Assembly (NCBI RefSeq): GCF_001042985.1
Contig: NZ_JYKY01000007.1
Location: 123,291-187,290, forward strand
Direction: 5' to 3'
Origin: Pseudomonas lundensis
GTDB taxonomy: Bacteria; Pseudomonadota; Gammaproteobacteria; Pseudomonadales; Pseudomonadaceae
DNA: 64,000 nt
Positions 54,985 through 63,935 of this stretch are shown here, in pieces. Both the position numbers and the translations under genes were made by a program. The notes beneath the pieces are model-generated. The model was not told the origin of the DNA and ran no database searches. It saw only the letters and a list, made by a program, of their open reading frames with translations. Within the stretch, counting starts at the first letter, position 1. Each line of letters starts with the position of its first letter.

Positions 54985-56442
54985 ATGCCGTATCCACACA
55001 TCATTCACCATGGGGCCGTTAATGGCGTCACAGGTTCATGCCACCAACTGGTGATGGACGCTAATGCCAGTCTGTTGATTGACTGTGGCCTTTTTCAGGG
55101 AAATGAAAAAAGTGCCAATACCAGCGTTCATGGCCAGCAGCAAGGCATCGATTTTTGCCTGGAAGGTATCAAGGCGTTGGTGGTTACGCATGTGCATGCT
55201 GACCACGTGGGTCGAATTCCTTGGTTGCTGGCAGCGGGTTTCGATGGGCCAATCATTTGTAGCGAACCCTCGGCCAAGCTTTTGCCATTGGTTCTTGAGG
55301 ATGCTTTCAAGCTTGAAATAAGTCGCGACTCCAAAAAAGTTGAGCGTTATCTAGAGTATGTAGATGCCCGCATTGTGGCGTTGCCCTACGGACAATGGCA
55401 CGCGATTGAATCCGGTGAGCATGTACTGCCGCGAATCCGCTTACAGCGCGCAGGCCACATCCTGGGTTCGGCGTATGTGGAATGTGATCTGAGCTACCCG
55501 GCTCATGACCATAACTCAAGAATCGTGTTTTCTGGCGATTTGGGTGCTCCGCATACCCCTTTGTTACCGTCTCCTCAATCTCCCGAACGTGCGGATGTAC
55601 TGGTCCTGGAAAGCACCTACGGCGATCGTTTACATGAGGACAGAGCTTGCCGTCAGTTCAAGCTTGAACACGCCATCGACAAGGCATTGGCAGACCACGG
55701 CACTTTGTTGATTCCGGCATTCAGCATAGGCCGTACCCAAGAACTGCTCTGCGAAATTGAAGACATCCTGCACCGAAAAGCAATCCTTGCAGTGAATCCT
55801 GCAGCGGCGAACAAGGATCAATCCTTGCCGGTGAATTGGCCGCAATTGCCTGTCATCATCGATTCCCCCCTGGCAGGTCGGCTAACAGCTGCATATCGCC
55901 AACTGGAACCTTACTGGGATGGGCCTGCACGTGAGCGCTTGCGCGATAATCGTAACCCTCTGCTTTTTGAGCAATTAATCACTATCGATAGCCACGCAAA
56001 ACACCTGCAAACGGTCAACTATTTGAGCAGTACGGGTCGCCCCGCCATTGTGATAGCGGCAAGTGGCATGTGCTCCAGCGGTCGAATTGTTAATTACCTC
56101 AAAGCCATGCTTTCAGACCCAAGGCATAATGTCCTTTTTGTGGGTTACCAAGCGCAGGGTACAGCTGGCGCAAATATTCAAAAATACGGATCGACAGGTG
56201 GTTTTGTTGAGTTAGAAGGTGAGCGCTGTATTATCCGTGCAGGCGTTTCGAGCTTAGGCGGATATTCTGCCCATGCTGACCAACAAGACTTGCTCAATTT
56301 TGTCTCCGGTATCGACCCGTTGCCCAAACAAATACGCTTGGTGCACGGCGAGCTTTTTGCAAAACAAACCTTAGCGAATGAACTCTGCCAGTTCTACAAC
56401 ACTCGAAGCCAATCACTTGAGCTGCTGATTCCTGAAGATTAA
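54985..56442 (+). CDS. MBL-fold/beta-CASP RNA exonuclease-like protein
   Basis: A 485-aa metallo-beta-lactamase protein with a beta-CASP insertion, like CPSF-type RNases. Zinc motif HVHADH at about residues 70-75, GDLGAPHTP, and the beta-CASP motifs IASGMCSSGR and GYSAHADQ. It probably processes RNA. Its place between wzz and rfaH recurs in Pseudomonas O-antigen regions by my recollection. GAGCAAG-type weak RBS. Substrate unknown. Confidence 0.9.
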   Translation: MPYPHIIHHGAVNGVTGSCHQLVMDANASLLIDCGLFQGNEKSANTSVHGQQQGIDFCLEGIKALVVTHVHADHVGRIPWLLAAGFDGPIICSEPSAKLLPLVLEDAFKLEISRDSKKVERYLEYVDARIVALPYGQWHAIESGEHVLPRIRLQRAGHILGSAYVECDLSYPAHDHNSRIVFSGDLGAPHTPLLPSPQSPERADVLVLESTYGDRLHEDRACRQFKLEHAIDKALADHGTLLIPAFSIGRTQELLCEIEDILHRKAILAVNPAAANKDQSLPVNWPQLPVIIDSPLAGRLTAAYRQLEPYWDGPARERLRDNRNPLLFEQLITIDSHAKHLQTVNYLSSTGRPAIVIAASGMCSSGRIVNYLKAMLSDPRHNVLFVGYQAQGTAGANIQKYGSTGGFVELEGERCIIRAGVSSLGGYSAHADQQDLLNFVSGIDPLPKQIRLVHGELFAKQTLANELCQFYNTRSQSLELLIPED

Positions 56443-56554
56443 ACCTGAACACGTGCGATGACATATCGCCACTATCAAAAGACCCTGACGGTTTGCCCGC
56501 GCAATCATGACAGGCACGATGGCAGACCACGGAAGACCGCTTGATGATTGACCC

Positions 56555-57082
56555 ATGGACCTGAGAAGCAACCACAATGCCCCGACATCCGTTGCGCCAA
56601 AGCAGGGCAACTGGTACTTGGTGCAGTGCAAACCTCAACAAGATGAGCGCGCAGAAGAAAACCTTATGCGTCAGGGCTTTGGATGTTCACGTCCAGTCTG
56701 CCGCCGTGAGCGCATGCTAAGAGGCAAGCGTCAAATCATCGAAGAATCGTTGTTTCCAGGCTATCTCTTCATCCACATGCCAGCCGGTTCAAACTGGGCG
56801 CCTCTGCGCTCGACGCGAGGTGTGGCACGTATTGTTGCGTTTGGTGGACGCCCCTTGGCAGTCGCTGACGATCTCATCGAAACACTCCAGTCGCGTGTCA
56901 AAACGCAGCTGATCTCCCAGTTCACGCCAGGTGAGCACGTTGTCATCAAGGATCACGGATTTGAAGGCGTTGAATCCATCTTCATGGCAATGGAGGGAGA
57001 TGAAAGGGTCATTTTGCTTATCAATCTGCTAAATCGGCAGCAACAGATCAGTTTGCCTCTGGCGAGTATCGCCAGTCGCTAA
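56555..57082 (+). CDS. rfaH: Transcription antiterminator RfaH
   Basis: A 175-aa NusG paralogue. The NGN domain begins at NWYLVQCKPQQDERAEENL (residues 19-37), with the RfaH-type segment LFPGYLFIHMPAG; the C-terminal KOW-type domain (FTPGEHVVIKDHGFEGVESI) follows. RfaH loads on RNA polymerase paused at ops and carries it through long, poorly translated operons. A perfect ops lies 73 bp after this gene, before rmlA, so the operon and its specific elongation factor are adjacent. ATG 56555 has only a poor RBS; about 15 extra N-terminal residues precede the NGN domain. Confidence 0.92.
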   Translation: MDLRSNHNAPTSVAPKQGNWYLVQCKPQQDERAEENLMRQGFGCSRPVCRRERMLRGKRQIIEESLFPGYLFIHMPAGSNWAPLRSTRGVARIVAFGGRPLAVADDLIETLQSRVKTQLISQFTPGEHVVIKDHGFEGVESIFMAMEGDERVILLINLLNRQQQISLPLASIASR

Positions 57083-57091
57083 AGCAATACT

Positions 57092-57106
57092 CAGGATCGC
57101 ATCCTG
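57092..57106. other. Small palindrome after rfaH
   Basis: CAGGAT-CGC-ATCCTG, 10 bp past the rfaH stop. No U-tract, so not a convincing terminator; may be a weak stop or protein site. Confidence 0.35.
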
Positions 57107-57154
57107 GGCAGCTATGGATTAAACCGTTCTCAGGAAATTGACGATCAATCCTGG

Positions 57155-57166
57155 GGCGGTAGCGTG
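57155..57166 (+). promoter_or_regulatory. ops element for RfaH recruitment
   Basis: GGCGGTAGCGTG, a perfect match to the 12-bp ops core of JUMPstart sequences. It stands 75 bp before rmlA and just downstream of rfaH. Known role: pauses RNA polymerase and exposes the non-template strand to RfaH. The promoter must lie upstream; TTGACG at 57138-57143 lacks a proper -10. Confidence 0.9.
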
Positions 57167-57241
57167 TTTAAACTTTAAGCTGACACTTCGGTTGGTTGAG
57201 TGCTCACCAAGCGCTGAAAAATTATTACGGACGACTAAGTC

Positions 57242-58108
57242 ATGAAAGGCATTATTTTAGCCGGCGGATCGGGTACAAGGTTGTACCCGATTACTAAAGG
57301 CGTCTCTAAGCAACTTTTACCCGTCTACGACAAGCCGATGATTTACTACCCGCTTTCGGTATTGATGTTGGCGGGCATTAAAGATGTGCTGCTCATCAGT
57401 ACGCCGCAAGATATTGATAGCTTCAAGCGCCTTTTAGGAGATGGTTCAGACTTCGGTATTAATTTGAGTTACGCGGAGCAAGCATCACCTGACGGGCTGG
57501 CGCAAGCCTTTATTATCGGGGAATCATTCGTCGGTCAGGATTCAGTGTGTTTAGTGCTAGGCGACAATATTTTCTATGGTCATGGTTTTGGCACCATGTT
57601 GCGCAATGCAGCCAAAATAACCGATGGTGCTACAGTTTTCGGTTATCAGGTTAAAGATCCTGAACGCTTCGGTGTGGTTGAATTTGATAAAGAAAAGCGA
57701 GCTATTTCGATTGAAGAGAAGCCACTTAAACCGAAATCTGACTATGCCGTGACTGGGCTTTATTTTTACGACAATGAAGTGCTTGAAATTGCTAAGTCAG
57801 TCAAGCCTTCGGCGCGGGGTGAGCTTGAAATAACCAGTATCAACCAAGCCTACCTGGATCGTAATAAACTGAACGTTGAATTGCTCGGTCGTGGCTTTGC
57901 CTGGTTAGACACCGGTACTCATGAAAGCCTGCTCGAAGCAAGTCAGTTTGTTGAAACCATTGAAAAGAGGCAAGGTTTTAAAATAGCCTGCCTGGAAGAA
58001 ATTGCATTTAACAATGGTTGGTTGTCAGTTGATTCGATGTATCGTATCGGTCAGGCATTAAGTAAGAATAGTTATGGGAAATATATTCTTTCTCTTGCAG
58101 GAAATTAA
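57242..58108 (+). CDS. rmlA: Glucose-1-phosphate thymidylyltransferase
   Basis: A 288-aa nucleotidyltransferase making dTDP-glucose. The signature [20 protein letters not shown] is at residues 8-27, and [21 protein letters not shown] and ITSINQAYL follow. First gene after ops. Here it feeds the amino-sugar genes downstream; the next enzyme needed, dTDP-glucose 4,6-dehydratase (RmlB), is not in the window. Codon use is already AT-richer than the core genes. Confidence 0.96.
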   Translation: MKGIILAGGSGTRLYPITKGVSKQLLPVYDKPMIYYPLSVLMLAGIKDVLLISTPQDIDSFKRLLGDGSDFGINLSYAEQASPDGLAQAFIIGESFVGQDSVCLVLGDNIFYGHGFGTMLRNAAKITDGATVFGYQVKDPERFGVVEFDKEKRAISIEEKPLKPKSDYAVTGLYFYDNEVLEIAKSVKPSARGELEITSINQAYLDRNKLNVELLGRGFAWLDTGTHESLLEASQFVETIEKRQGFKIACLEEIAFNNGWLSVDSMYRIGQALSKNSYGKYILSLAGN

Positions 58109-58112
58109 CGCT

Positions 58113-58520
58113 ATGTTTTTGACTGATTTGATTCCTTTGCGAACGCTTGGCGATGACAGAGGTGGGCTGACTGTATTGGAGGGTGGGAATGACCTCCCTT
58201 TCGAAATTAAGCGCGTTTACTACCTCACACGGACTAAACCAAAAGTATCTCGCGGTTTTCATGCGCATATTGCATTGAGACAAATGGCCGTATGCATTTC
58301 GGGCGAGTGCGAGATGGTGATGGATGATGGGTATGTAAGGGAAACTGTGCTAATGAACTCTTCTGAGCGCGGTATTCTTATTGAGCCAATGGTGTGGCAT
58401 GAAATGCATAATTTTAGCGAAGACTGTGTGCTATTAGTTTTGGCTAGTGATATCTATGATGAAGCAGACTATATAAGAATATATGATGATTTTCTGGAAA
58501 TCGTGCGAGCTAAATCATGA
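58113..58520 (+). CDS. fdtA: dTDP-4-keto-6-deoxyglucose 3,4-ketoisomerase (FdtA type)
   Basis: A 135-aa cupin of the FdtA/QdtA (WxcM-like) family that shifts the keto group from C4 to C3. Active-site histidines are His50 and His52 (SRGFHAHIALRQ). Arg16 (DDRGGL) and His96 (VWHEMHNFS) agree with FdtA; from published work on QdtA the matching residues are Tyr and Arg. This favours the galacto product. ATG 58113 has CAGGAA upstream; the open extension to 58074 overlaps rmlA. It overlaps the next gene by ATGA. Confidence 0.9.
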   Translation: MFLTDLIPLRTLGDDRGGLTVLEGGNDLPFEIKRVYYLTRTKPKVSRGFHAHIALRQMAVCISGECEMVMDDGYVRETVLMNSSERGILIEPMVWHEMHNFSEDCVLLVLASDIYDEADYIRIYDDFLEIVRAKS

Positions 58521-59698
58521 TAGTAATTGCGGGAAAAAATAATATAGCAGTCCATGGGTTGGAGCTTGCGCTGCGTAAATATGATCGTAATCAGATAGCA
58601 GTGGTATGTAATAAGAATGAAACGGGTGTAGATGGTTGGCAAAGATCATTACGTAAATTTGCTTTAGATAATCTGGTTCAAGAAATAACCCTAGAAGAAG
58701 CATATGCGCGTACGTCTATTTGTTTCTTGTCCTTAGAATTCGATTCTTTAGTTGTGCCTGAACGTTTCAAAACAGAAAATATATTTAATATACATTTTTC
58801 TTTGCTTCCAAAATACAAAGGCATGTTCACCTCGGTGTGGCCTATATACAACGCTGACAAAAAGTCTGGTGTGACACTCCACTACCTTGATAAAGGTATT
58901 GACACCGGCGATGTTATATCCCAAGTTGAGTTTTCAATAGAAAGTAATTGGGTTTCGCGTGATGTTTATTTTGCCTATATCAAATACTCTTGTTCTTTGT
59001 TAGAGGAGAATTTTGAATCGGTTGTCAGTGGCTTATGCAAGGGTAAGCCTCAAGAGTGTATAGGTTCCACATATTACTCAAATAAATCCATCGATTTCTC
59101 GAATCTATTACTGCCCAAAAAAGCTACCGCTTGGGAGTATAGGAATTATATAAGAGCATTTTCATTCAGGGAATATCAGTTCGTTAGTGTGGAGGGTAGT
59201 AAAGTAGTTTGGGCAGAAATCTTGCCTGCTAAGTCCACAGCTAAATGTGGAGAGCTTTTTAATGCAACTAAAAATTATGTCGATCTGGCGTCGATAGATT
59301 ATGATCTTCGCTTGTATTTCGATTGCCTTGATGAGTTTTTGGCGGCCTGTAAAGTCAATGATCTTGTTGCAGTTAAGCGTTTGCGATTTAATATTTCTGG
59401 AATCAATGATGCTATTGTCAACGGCTGGACACCATTGATTGTCGCTAGTTTTTTTGGTTCATTTGAAGTGGTGAGATACCTATTGAGTGAAGGTGCTGAT
59501 CCCCAGAGGCCTAATATAAAGGGCACCACGCCTTTGATGTATGCGAAGGATGCGTTTTTTTCCGGGAGATGCTTTAAAACCTTTGGTTTATTAATGAGTG
59601 CTGGCGCTGACCTAGTTCAGGTAGATTACTCAGGGAAGCAGTTGTATGACTATCTGACTTCTGCTCAGATTTGCGATTTGCAGAAATCACTTGGATAA
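58517..59698 (+). CDS. Sugar N-formyltransferase with C-terminal ankyrin repeats
   Basis: A 393-aa enzyme. The N-terminal formyltransferase domain (residues 1-210) has the catalytic trio Asn91, His93 and Asp132 (NIHFSLLPKYKG, GIDTGD). Residues 300-385 hold ankyrin repeats (GWTPLIVASFFGSFEVVRYL, GTTPLMYAKDA, LLMSAGADL). This layout is known from QdtF of Providencia, where the ankyrin part binds the dTDP-sugar. It should add a formyl group from N10-formyl-THF to dTDP-3-amino-3,6-dideoxyhexose made by its neighbours. Strongly AT-rich and coupled to the ketoisomerase by ATGA. Confidence 0.88.
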   Translation: MIVIAGKNNIAVHGLELALRKYDRNQIAVVCNKNETGVDGWQRSLRKFALDNLVQEITLEEAYARTSICFLSLEFDSLVVPERFKTENIFNIHFSLLPKYKGMFTSVWPIYNADKKSGVTLHYLDKGIDTGDVISQVEFSIESNWVSRDVYFAYIKYSCSLLEENFESVVSGLCKGKPQECIGSTYYSNKSIDFSNLLLPKKATAWEYRNYIRAFSFREYQFVSVEGSKVVWAEILPAKSTAKCGELFNATKNYVDLASIDYDLRLYFDCLDEFLAACKVNDLVAVKRLRFNISGINDAIVNGWTPLIVASFFGSFEVVRYLLSEGADPQRPNIKGTTPLMYAKDAFFSGRCFKTFGLLMSAGADLVQVDYSGKQLYDYLTSAQICDLQKSLG

Positions 59699-59710
59699 GG
59701 ACGGTGAAGC

Positions 59711-60817
59711 ATGATTCCATTTCTTGATTTAAAAAAAATAAACTCAACTATGTCTTCTGAGCTGTTAGCGGCTTGTGCCAGAGTAATAGATTCTGGTTGG
59801 TATATTGGTGGTAGTGAACTTTCCTCCTTCGAAGCTGAGTTTGCTCATTATTGCGGAGCACAGCATTGCATCGGCGTTGCAAATGGTCTTGATGCATTGA
59901 GTTTGACTATACGAGCCTGGAAGGAGCTTGGTAAGCTATCAGAGGGAGATGAGGTTATAGTTCCATCAAATACGTATATCGCAAGTATTCTTGCTGTCAG
60001 TGAGAACGGTCTGGTGCCTGTGTTAACAGAGCCGGATGTTAATACGTATAATCTATGCCCTGAAAACACCAGGCAGGCAATAACGCCCAGGACCAAAGCC
60101 ATTTTGCCCGTGCATTTATACGGGCATTTAGCTGATATGCCTGCTTTCATGCAGATAGCCGAAGAATACAATTTGCTTGTTCTTGAAGATTCCGCTCAAG
60201 CCCATGGGGCAAGTTTGCATGGAAAAAAAGCAGGTAGTTGGGGACATGCCTCAGGCTTCAGTTTCTACCCAGGGAAGAATTTGGGCGCTTTGGGGGATGC
60301 GGGTGCTATCACTACAAATGATGATGCGTTAGCTGACACACTGAGAGCGCTTAGAAACTACGGATCTCAAGAAAAGTATAAAAACTTATACAAGGGTGTG
60401 AATAGCCGTCTGGATGAAATTCAGGCTGCGATGCTAAGTGTTAAGTTGAAGTACCTCGATGCCCAGACTGCACATAGACAACTCATCGCCTCTCTGTATC
60501 TGAATGAAATTAAAAATCCGGAAATCAGTTTGCCTGGCGTGGACGTGTCGAACCAGGTTTGGCATCTATTCGTCATCAGGACTAAACACCGAGCAGCCCT
60601 GCAACACCATTTGCAAGAACATGGCGTGCAAACGTTAATTCATTACCCGATAGCACCTCACAAGCAAGATGCTTATAAGGAGTTTGCGCACCTCCAACTG
60701 CCCGTGAGTGAACAACTGCACGCTGAAGTGTTAAGTTTACCTATTGGTCCTGAGTTAAGTTCCGAAGAAGCACGTCATATTGTGTCAGTCTGCAATAGCT
60801 TTAGCGTCAAACATTAA
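59711..60817 (+). CDS. fdtB: dTDP-3-oxo-6-deoxyhexose 3-aminotransferase (DegT/DnrJ family)
   Basis: A 368-aa PLP aminotransferase of the DegT/DnrJ/EryC1/StrS family. PLP lysine is Lys189 ([16 protein letters not shown]), and EDSAQAHGA is the cofactor ring motif. With the upstream ketoisomerase it makes dTDP-3-amino-3,6-dideoxyhexose (Fuc3N or Qui3N). The symbol fdtB follows from the FdtA-type residues of its partner; qdtB is the alternative. It starts 12 nt after the formyltransferase; wzx begins 2 nt after it. Confidence 0.9.
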   Translation: MIPFLDLKKINSTMSSELLAACARVIDSGWYIGGSELSSFEAEFAHYCGAQHCIGVANGLDALSLTIRAWKELGKLSEGDEVIVPSNTYIASILAVSENGLVPVLTEPDVNTYNLCPENTRQAITPRTKAILPVHLYGHLADMPAFMQIAEEYNLLVLEDSAQAHGASLHGKKAGSWGHASGFSFYPGKNLGALGDAGAITTNDDALADTLRALRNYGSQEKYKNLYKGVNSRLDEIQAAMLSVKLKYLDAQTAHRQLIASLYLNEIKNPEISLPGVDVSNQVWHLFVIRTKHRAALQHHLQEHGVQTLIHYPIAPHKQDAYKEFAHLQLPVSEQLHAEVLSLPIGPELSSEEARHIVSVCNSFSVKH

Positions 60818-60819
60818 GT

Positions 60820-62076
60820 ATGACGCTAATCAAAACGAGTCTGCTCAATGCGATTGCAGTCATCATAAAAATGCTCACCTTGTTGGGGATCAATAAGGTG
60901 CTTGCCGTGTACGTTGGTCCTTCTGGATATGCAGCGATAGGGCAGTTTCAAAACGCTGTACAGATGATTACCGCTTTTTCCAGTGGGGCAATCAATACTG
61001 GCGTTACAAAATATACCGCCGAATACCAAGGCGATGTTGAGTTGACACGCCGGTTATGGAAAACGGCAGGCATGATTGTGATTTGTGCCTCTACTGCAGT
61101 CGCACTCTTGGTTGCCATTTTTTGTGTTCCGCTTGCACGCTATTTTCTCAATGATGTGACGTTGTCTGGTGTATTTCTCTGGTTTGCAGCGACCTTGGTA
61201 TTATTTACATTCAATGCCTTGCTACTCGCTATTCTTAATGGAAAAAAAGAAATCCATAGTTATGTATTGGCCAATATTGCAGGGAGTATATTTTCTTTAG
61301 CCGTAACCGTGTTAATGACGATGTACTACAAGCTCTACGGTGCTTTAGTCGCGTTGGCTATTTACCAGTCTATTTCGTTTTTTGTCACATTAGCGATCTG
61401 TGGGCGAAAACCCTGGTTCCGTGTGAAGGATATGATCGGGCGTATTGATGGAACGATTGCTCTTAATCTCTCAAAATTTACAGCGATGGCACTCACGTCC
61501 GCAGCATGTTTACCCCTCACGTCAATTTTAATTCGTAACACACTTGGCGAACATTTTGGCTGGGACAGTGCTGGTTATTGGGAAGCAATGTGGCGCTTGA
61601 GCACCGCGTATCTGATGTTGGTCACGACGACGTTAGGGGTGTATTACCTTCCAAAATTATCTGAATTGAAAGCATCAACGGACATACGTGCTGAAATCAT
61701 CAATGGTTACAAATACATACTACCGGTCGCTGTTATTATCGGTGTCAGCGTTTATGTTTTGAAGGATTTCATCATCAGTGTGCTGTTTACGCCTGATTTT
61801 TATCCCATGCGCGACCTTTTTGCATGGCAGTTAACAGGTGATACGCTAAAAATTGGCAGCTGGATCATTGGTTATCTAATGATCAGCAAGGCAATGATTC
61901 GGTTATACATTGTTTCCGAAATAATCTGTGCGTTAGTTTTTGTCGCGAGTGTTAAGTTTTTCACTGTGGTATTGGGTTTTCAGGGCGCAGCTATTGGATA
62001 TGCCTTCACATACTTTTTATATTGGCTTGTGATGGGGTCTATCGTCTGGAAAAGAATCGATCGTCTTGAGTCCTGA
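60820..62076 (+). CDS. wzx: O-antigen flippase Wzx
   Basis: A 418-aa polytopic membrane protein with about 12 predicted TM helices (for example IVICASTAVALLVAIFCVPL, LFTFNALLLAILNGKK, ILPVAVIIGVSVYVL). The N-terminus KVLAVYVGPSGYAAIGQFQN is typical of the WzxE/O-antigen translocase group. It flips the lipid-linked repeat unit across the inner membrane. It starts 2 nt after the aminotransferase stop. GC is low. Confidence 0.9.
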   Translation: MTLIKTSLLNAIAVIIKMLTLLGINKVLAVYVGPSGYAAIGQFQNAVQMITAFSSGAINTGVTKYTAEYQGDVELTRRLWKTAGMIVICASTAVALLVAIFCVPLARYFLNDVTLSGVFLWFAATLVLFTFNALLLAILNGKKEIHSYVLANIAGSIFSLAVTVLMTMYYKLYGALVALAIYQSISFFVTLAICGRKPWFRVKDMIGRIDGTIALNLSKFTAMALTSAACLPLTSILIRNTLGEHFGWDSAGYWEAMWRLSTAYLMLVTTTLGVYYLPKLSELKASTDIRAEIINGYKYILPVAVIIGVSVYVLKDFIISVLFTPDFYPMRDLFAWQLTGDTLKIGSWIIGYLMISKAMIRLYIVSEIICALVFVASVKFFTVVLGFQGAAIGYAFTYFLYWLVMGSIVWKRIDRLES

Positions 62077-62110
62077 ATAAGCAGTCCGACATTAACTGAG
62101 TAGGCAATTT

Positions 62111-63016
62111 ATGAGTTCTGAGCCGTTAGTAACCATTGTGATTCCCTCCTATAACCATGAACGCTATGTCGTGGATAGTATAAAAGGGGTGGTGTCTCAA
62201 ACCTATAATAACGTTGAGTTAATTATTATTGATGACGGCTCAACGGATGGTTCAGTGTCTAGAATTGAATCCATGCTGGACACTTGCCGTGAACGCTTCA
62301 AGCGATTCGAATTTCGCTCGCGACCCAATAAAGGTTTATGCGCCACCCTCAATGAAGCCTTGGAGTGGTCTCAAGGTGAATTTTTTTCATTAATCGCCAG
62401 TGATGATATTTTGCTGGAGAATAAAACCAGCGTATTGGTTGACGTTTTAAAGACAGACGATTCCATCGTGGCAGCCTTTGGCGGCCTTGAATTGATTGAT
62501 GATCTAAACCGTCCTGTTGCCAGTGTGTACGGGGCTGATAAAGTTCACACATTTGATGAGATCATCATGGGGGAAACAGTCCCCGGAGCGCCTGCCGGGC
62601 TGATGAGAACGCCTGTATTAAAACGTGTAGGTGGGTACCCTGAATCTTTGAGTGTCGAAGATTGGTACATGTGGTTGACGTTAACCAACACCGGGCAGCG
62701 TTTGCGATCGATCAAAGAACCCGTTGTCAAATACCGGTTACATGAAAATAACACCGCAAAAAAATACAAGTTGATGCATGAGCAACGATTGAAAATACTC
62801 AGCTTTTTTACACAGAGTCATCTTTATTCTCGTGCCGTCAATCGGGCGTATTTAACGTCTGCAGCGGAGGCCAGTAGTGTTCCCGATGTTCCATTTACCC
62901 TCGCAATGATCAGGTCAGCTAAGGGTGAAAGTTATCGCTTACGCTGCCTGTACCTTGTCAAATCGTTACTTCCTAAATCTATTGTTAAAGTTGCCAAGTT
63001 TTTTTTGAAAAAATAA
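62111..63016 (+). CDS. Glycosyltransferase, family 2
   Basis: A 301-aa GT-A fold glycosyltransferase. It starts VTIVIPSYNHERYVVDSIKG, with IIIDDGSTDGS as the nucleotide-binding block, SDD as the metal motif (LIASDDILLE) and VEDWYMWLTL carrying the catalytic acid region. No TM segment; a basic C-terminus (KSIVKVAKFFLKK) suggests membrane association. It probably adds one sugar of the O-unit. Donor and linkage cannot be told from sequence. Confidence 0.9.
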   Translation: MSSEPLVTIVIPSYNHERYVVDSIKGVVSQTYNNVELIIIDDGSTDGSVSRIESMLDTCRERFKRFEFRSRPNKGLCATLNEALEWSQGEFFSLIASDDILLENKTSVLVDVLKTDDSIVAAFGGLELIDDLNRPVASVYGADKVHTFDEIIMGETVPGAPAGLMRTPVLKRVGGYPESLSVEDWYMWLTLTNTGQRLRSIKEPVVKYRLHENNTAKKYKLMHEQRLKILSFFTQSHLYSRAVNRAYLTSAAEASSVPDVPFTLAMIRSAKGESYRLRCLYLVKSLLPKSIVKVAKFFLKK

Positions 63017-63029
63017 GGATGCGTGTGAG

Positions 63030-63887
63030 ATGAGTAACGTGCGGTTGTCGTTAATTGGAACAAGTCAGGGTGGGCGCGAGAAAGAAGTACGCCGTTTATT
63101 AAATAGTTTGGTAGGCTACTTTGATTCATTAGAGATAATCTTTGTAGACCAAACTTCTGGTGACAAATTACAAACTATTTTCAATGATTTTTTTGGTGTC
63201 GTAAACTTCAAGTTGTTAAAGAGTCAGCCTTGCCCGTTGTCTGTTGCCCGAAATATAGCTCTTGATTATGCATTAGGTGAGGTTATCGGGTTTTGTGATG
63301 ACGATGCTTATTATAATAATGATATTCTTGCAGAATTAGTTGGTGGCTTAGAGCGCGGCGCTGTTATTTCATTTCCTGTGCGAGATGGTGTAACTGGAAA
63401 AGCTTATGCCTCACGCTCCTATCCTGCAAAATTCAAAAAACTTAACTATCTGGGTGTAATTAAATACTCATTAAGTGTGGGGACATTCATTTCATTGCGG
63501 TCGCTCGATGATAGATCTCACATCAGATTTGATGAAAGGTTGGGGGCTGGTACTAATCTAGGTGGTTCTGAAGAAACTGAACTGTTTTTCAGATTGATAA
63601 AGTACGGTTATCAAGCTTATTTCAGTGACAAGGCTTCCGTATTTCACGATGATGATTTTTGTGGGTCTGATATTCTACCTAAAAAATATCAGATGTATGC
63701 AATTGGTTATGCTGTAGTTATTAAAAAATACATGCTAAGTTCACATGGTTTGTTGATGTTAGAAGTGGTGCGGGTTGTTGTGAGAAGTGGTGCGGGCTTG
63801 CTTTTTTCTTCTAAGAGAAAGGTGTGCGCTTCTCGGCTAAAAGGTTTTTTTAGCGGTATTTTCTTTAGGTCCTTGAATCGCCCCTAG
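63030..63887 (+). CDS. Glycosyltransferase family 2-like, probably 3'-truncated by an IS
   Basis: A 285-aa glycosyltransferase-like protein, AT-rich. SLIGTSQGG replaces the usual start motif; EIIFVDQTSGD, PLSVARNIALDYALGEVIGF and CDDDAYY form the donor/metal site, and LGGSEETELFFRL the acceptor side. The last codons (TTG AAT CGC CCC TAG) lie in what looks like the end of an IS3-family element (TGAATCGCCCC from 63874), so its natural C-terminus is probably lost. The catalytic part is intact. Confidence 0.8.
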   Translation: MSNVRLSLIGTSQGGREKEVRRLLNSLVGYFDSLEIIFVDQTSGDKLQTIFNDFFGVVNFKLLKSQPCPLSVARNIALDYALGEVIGFCDDDAYYNNDILAELVGGLERGAVISFPVRDGVTGKAYASRSYPAKFKKLNYLGVIKYSLSVGTFISLRSLDDRSHIRFDERLGAGTNLGGSEETELFFRLIKYGYQAYFSDKASVFHDDDFCGSDILPKKYQMYAIGYAVVIKKYMLSSHGLLMLEVVRVVVRSGAGLLFSSKRKVCASRLKGFFSGIFFRSLNRP

Positions 63888-63896
63888 TTTCGTAGA

Positions 63897-63933
63897 CACC
63901 TCCAAGCCTTAAAATGAGGCCCATTAGGAGGTG
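63897..63933 (+). promoter_or_regulatory. Hairpin sequestering the transposase RBS
   Basis: CACCTCC (63897-63903) is a perfect complement of GGAGGTG (63927-63933), the OrfA Shine-Dalgarno. An inner stem GCCT (63906-63909) with AGGC (63917-63920) fits between them. Transcripts entering from outside the IS would fold this and block translation; known for IS10-type elements, inferred here. Confidence 0.6.
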
Positions 63934-63935
63934 CC

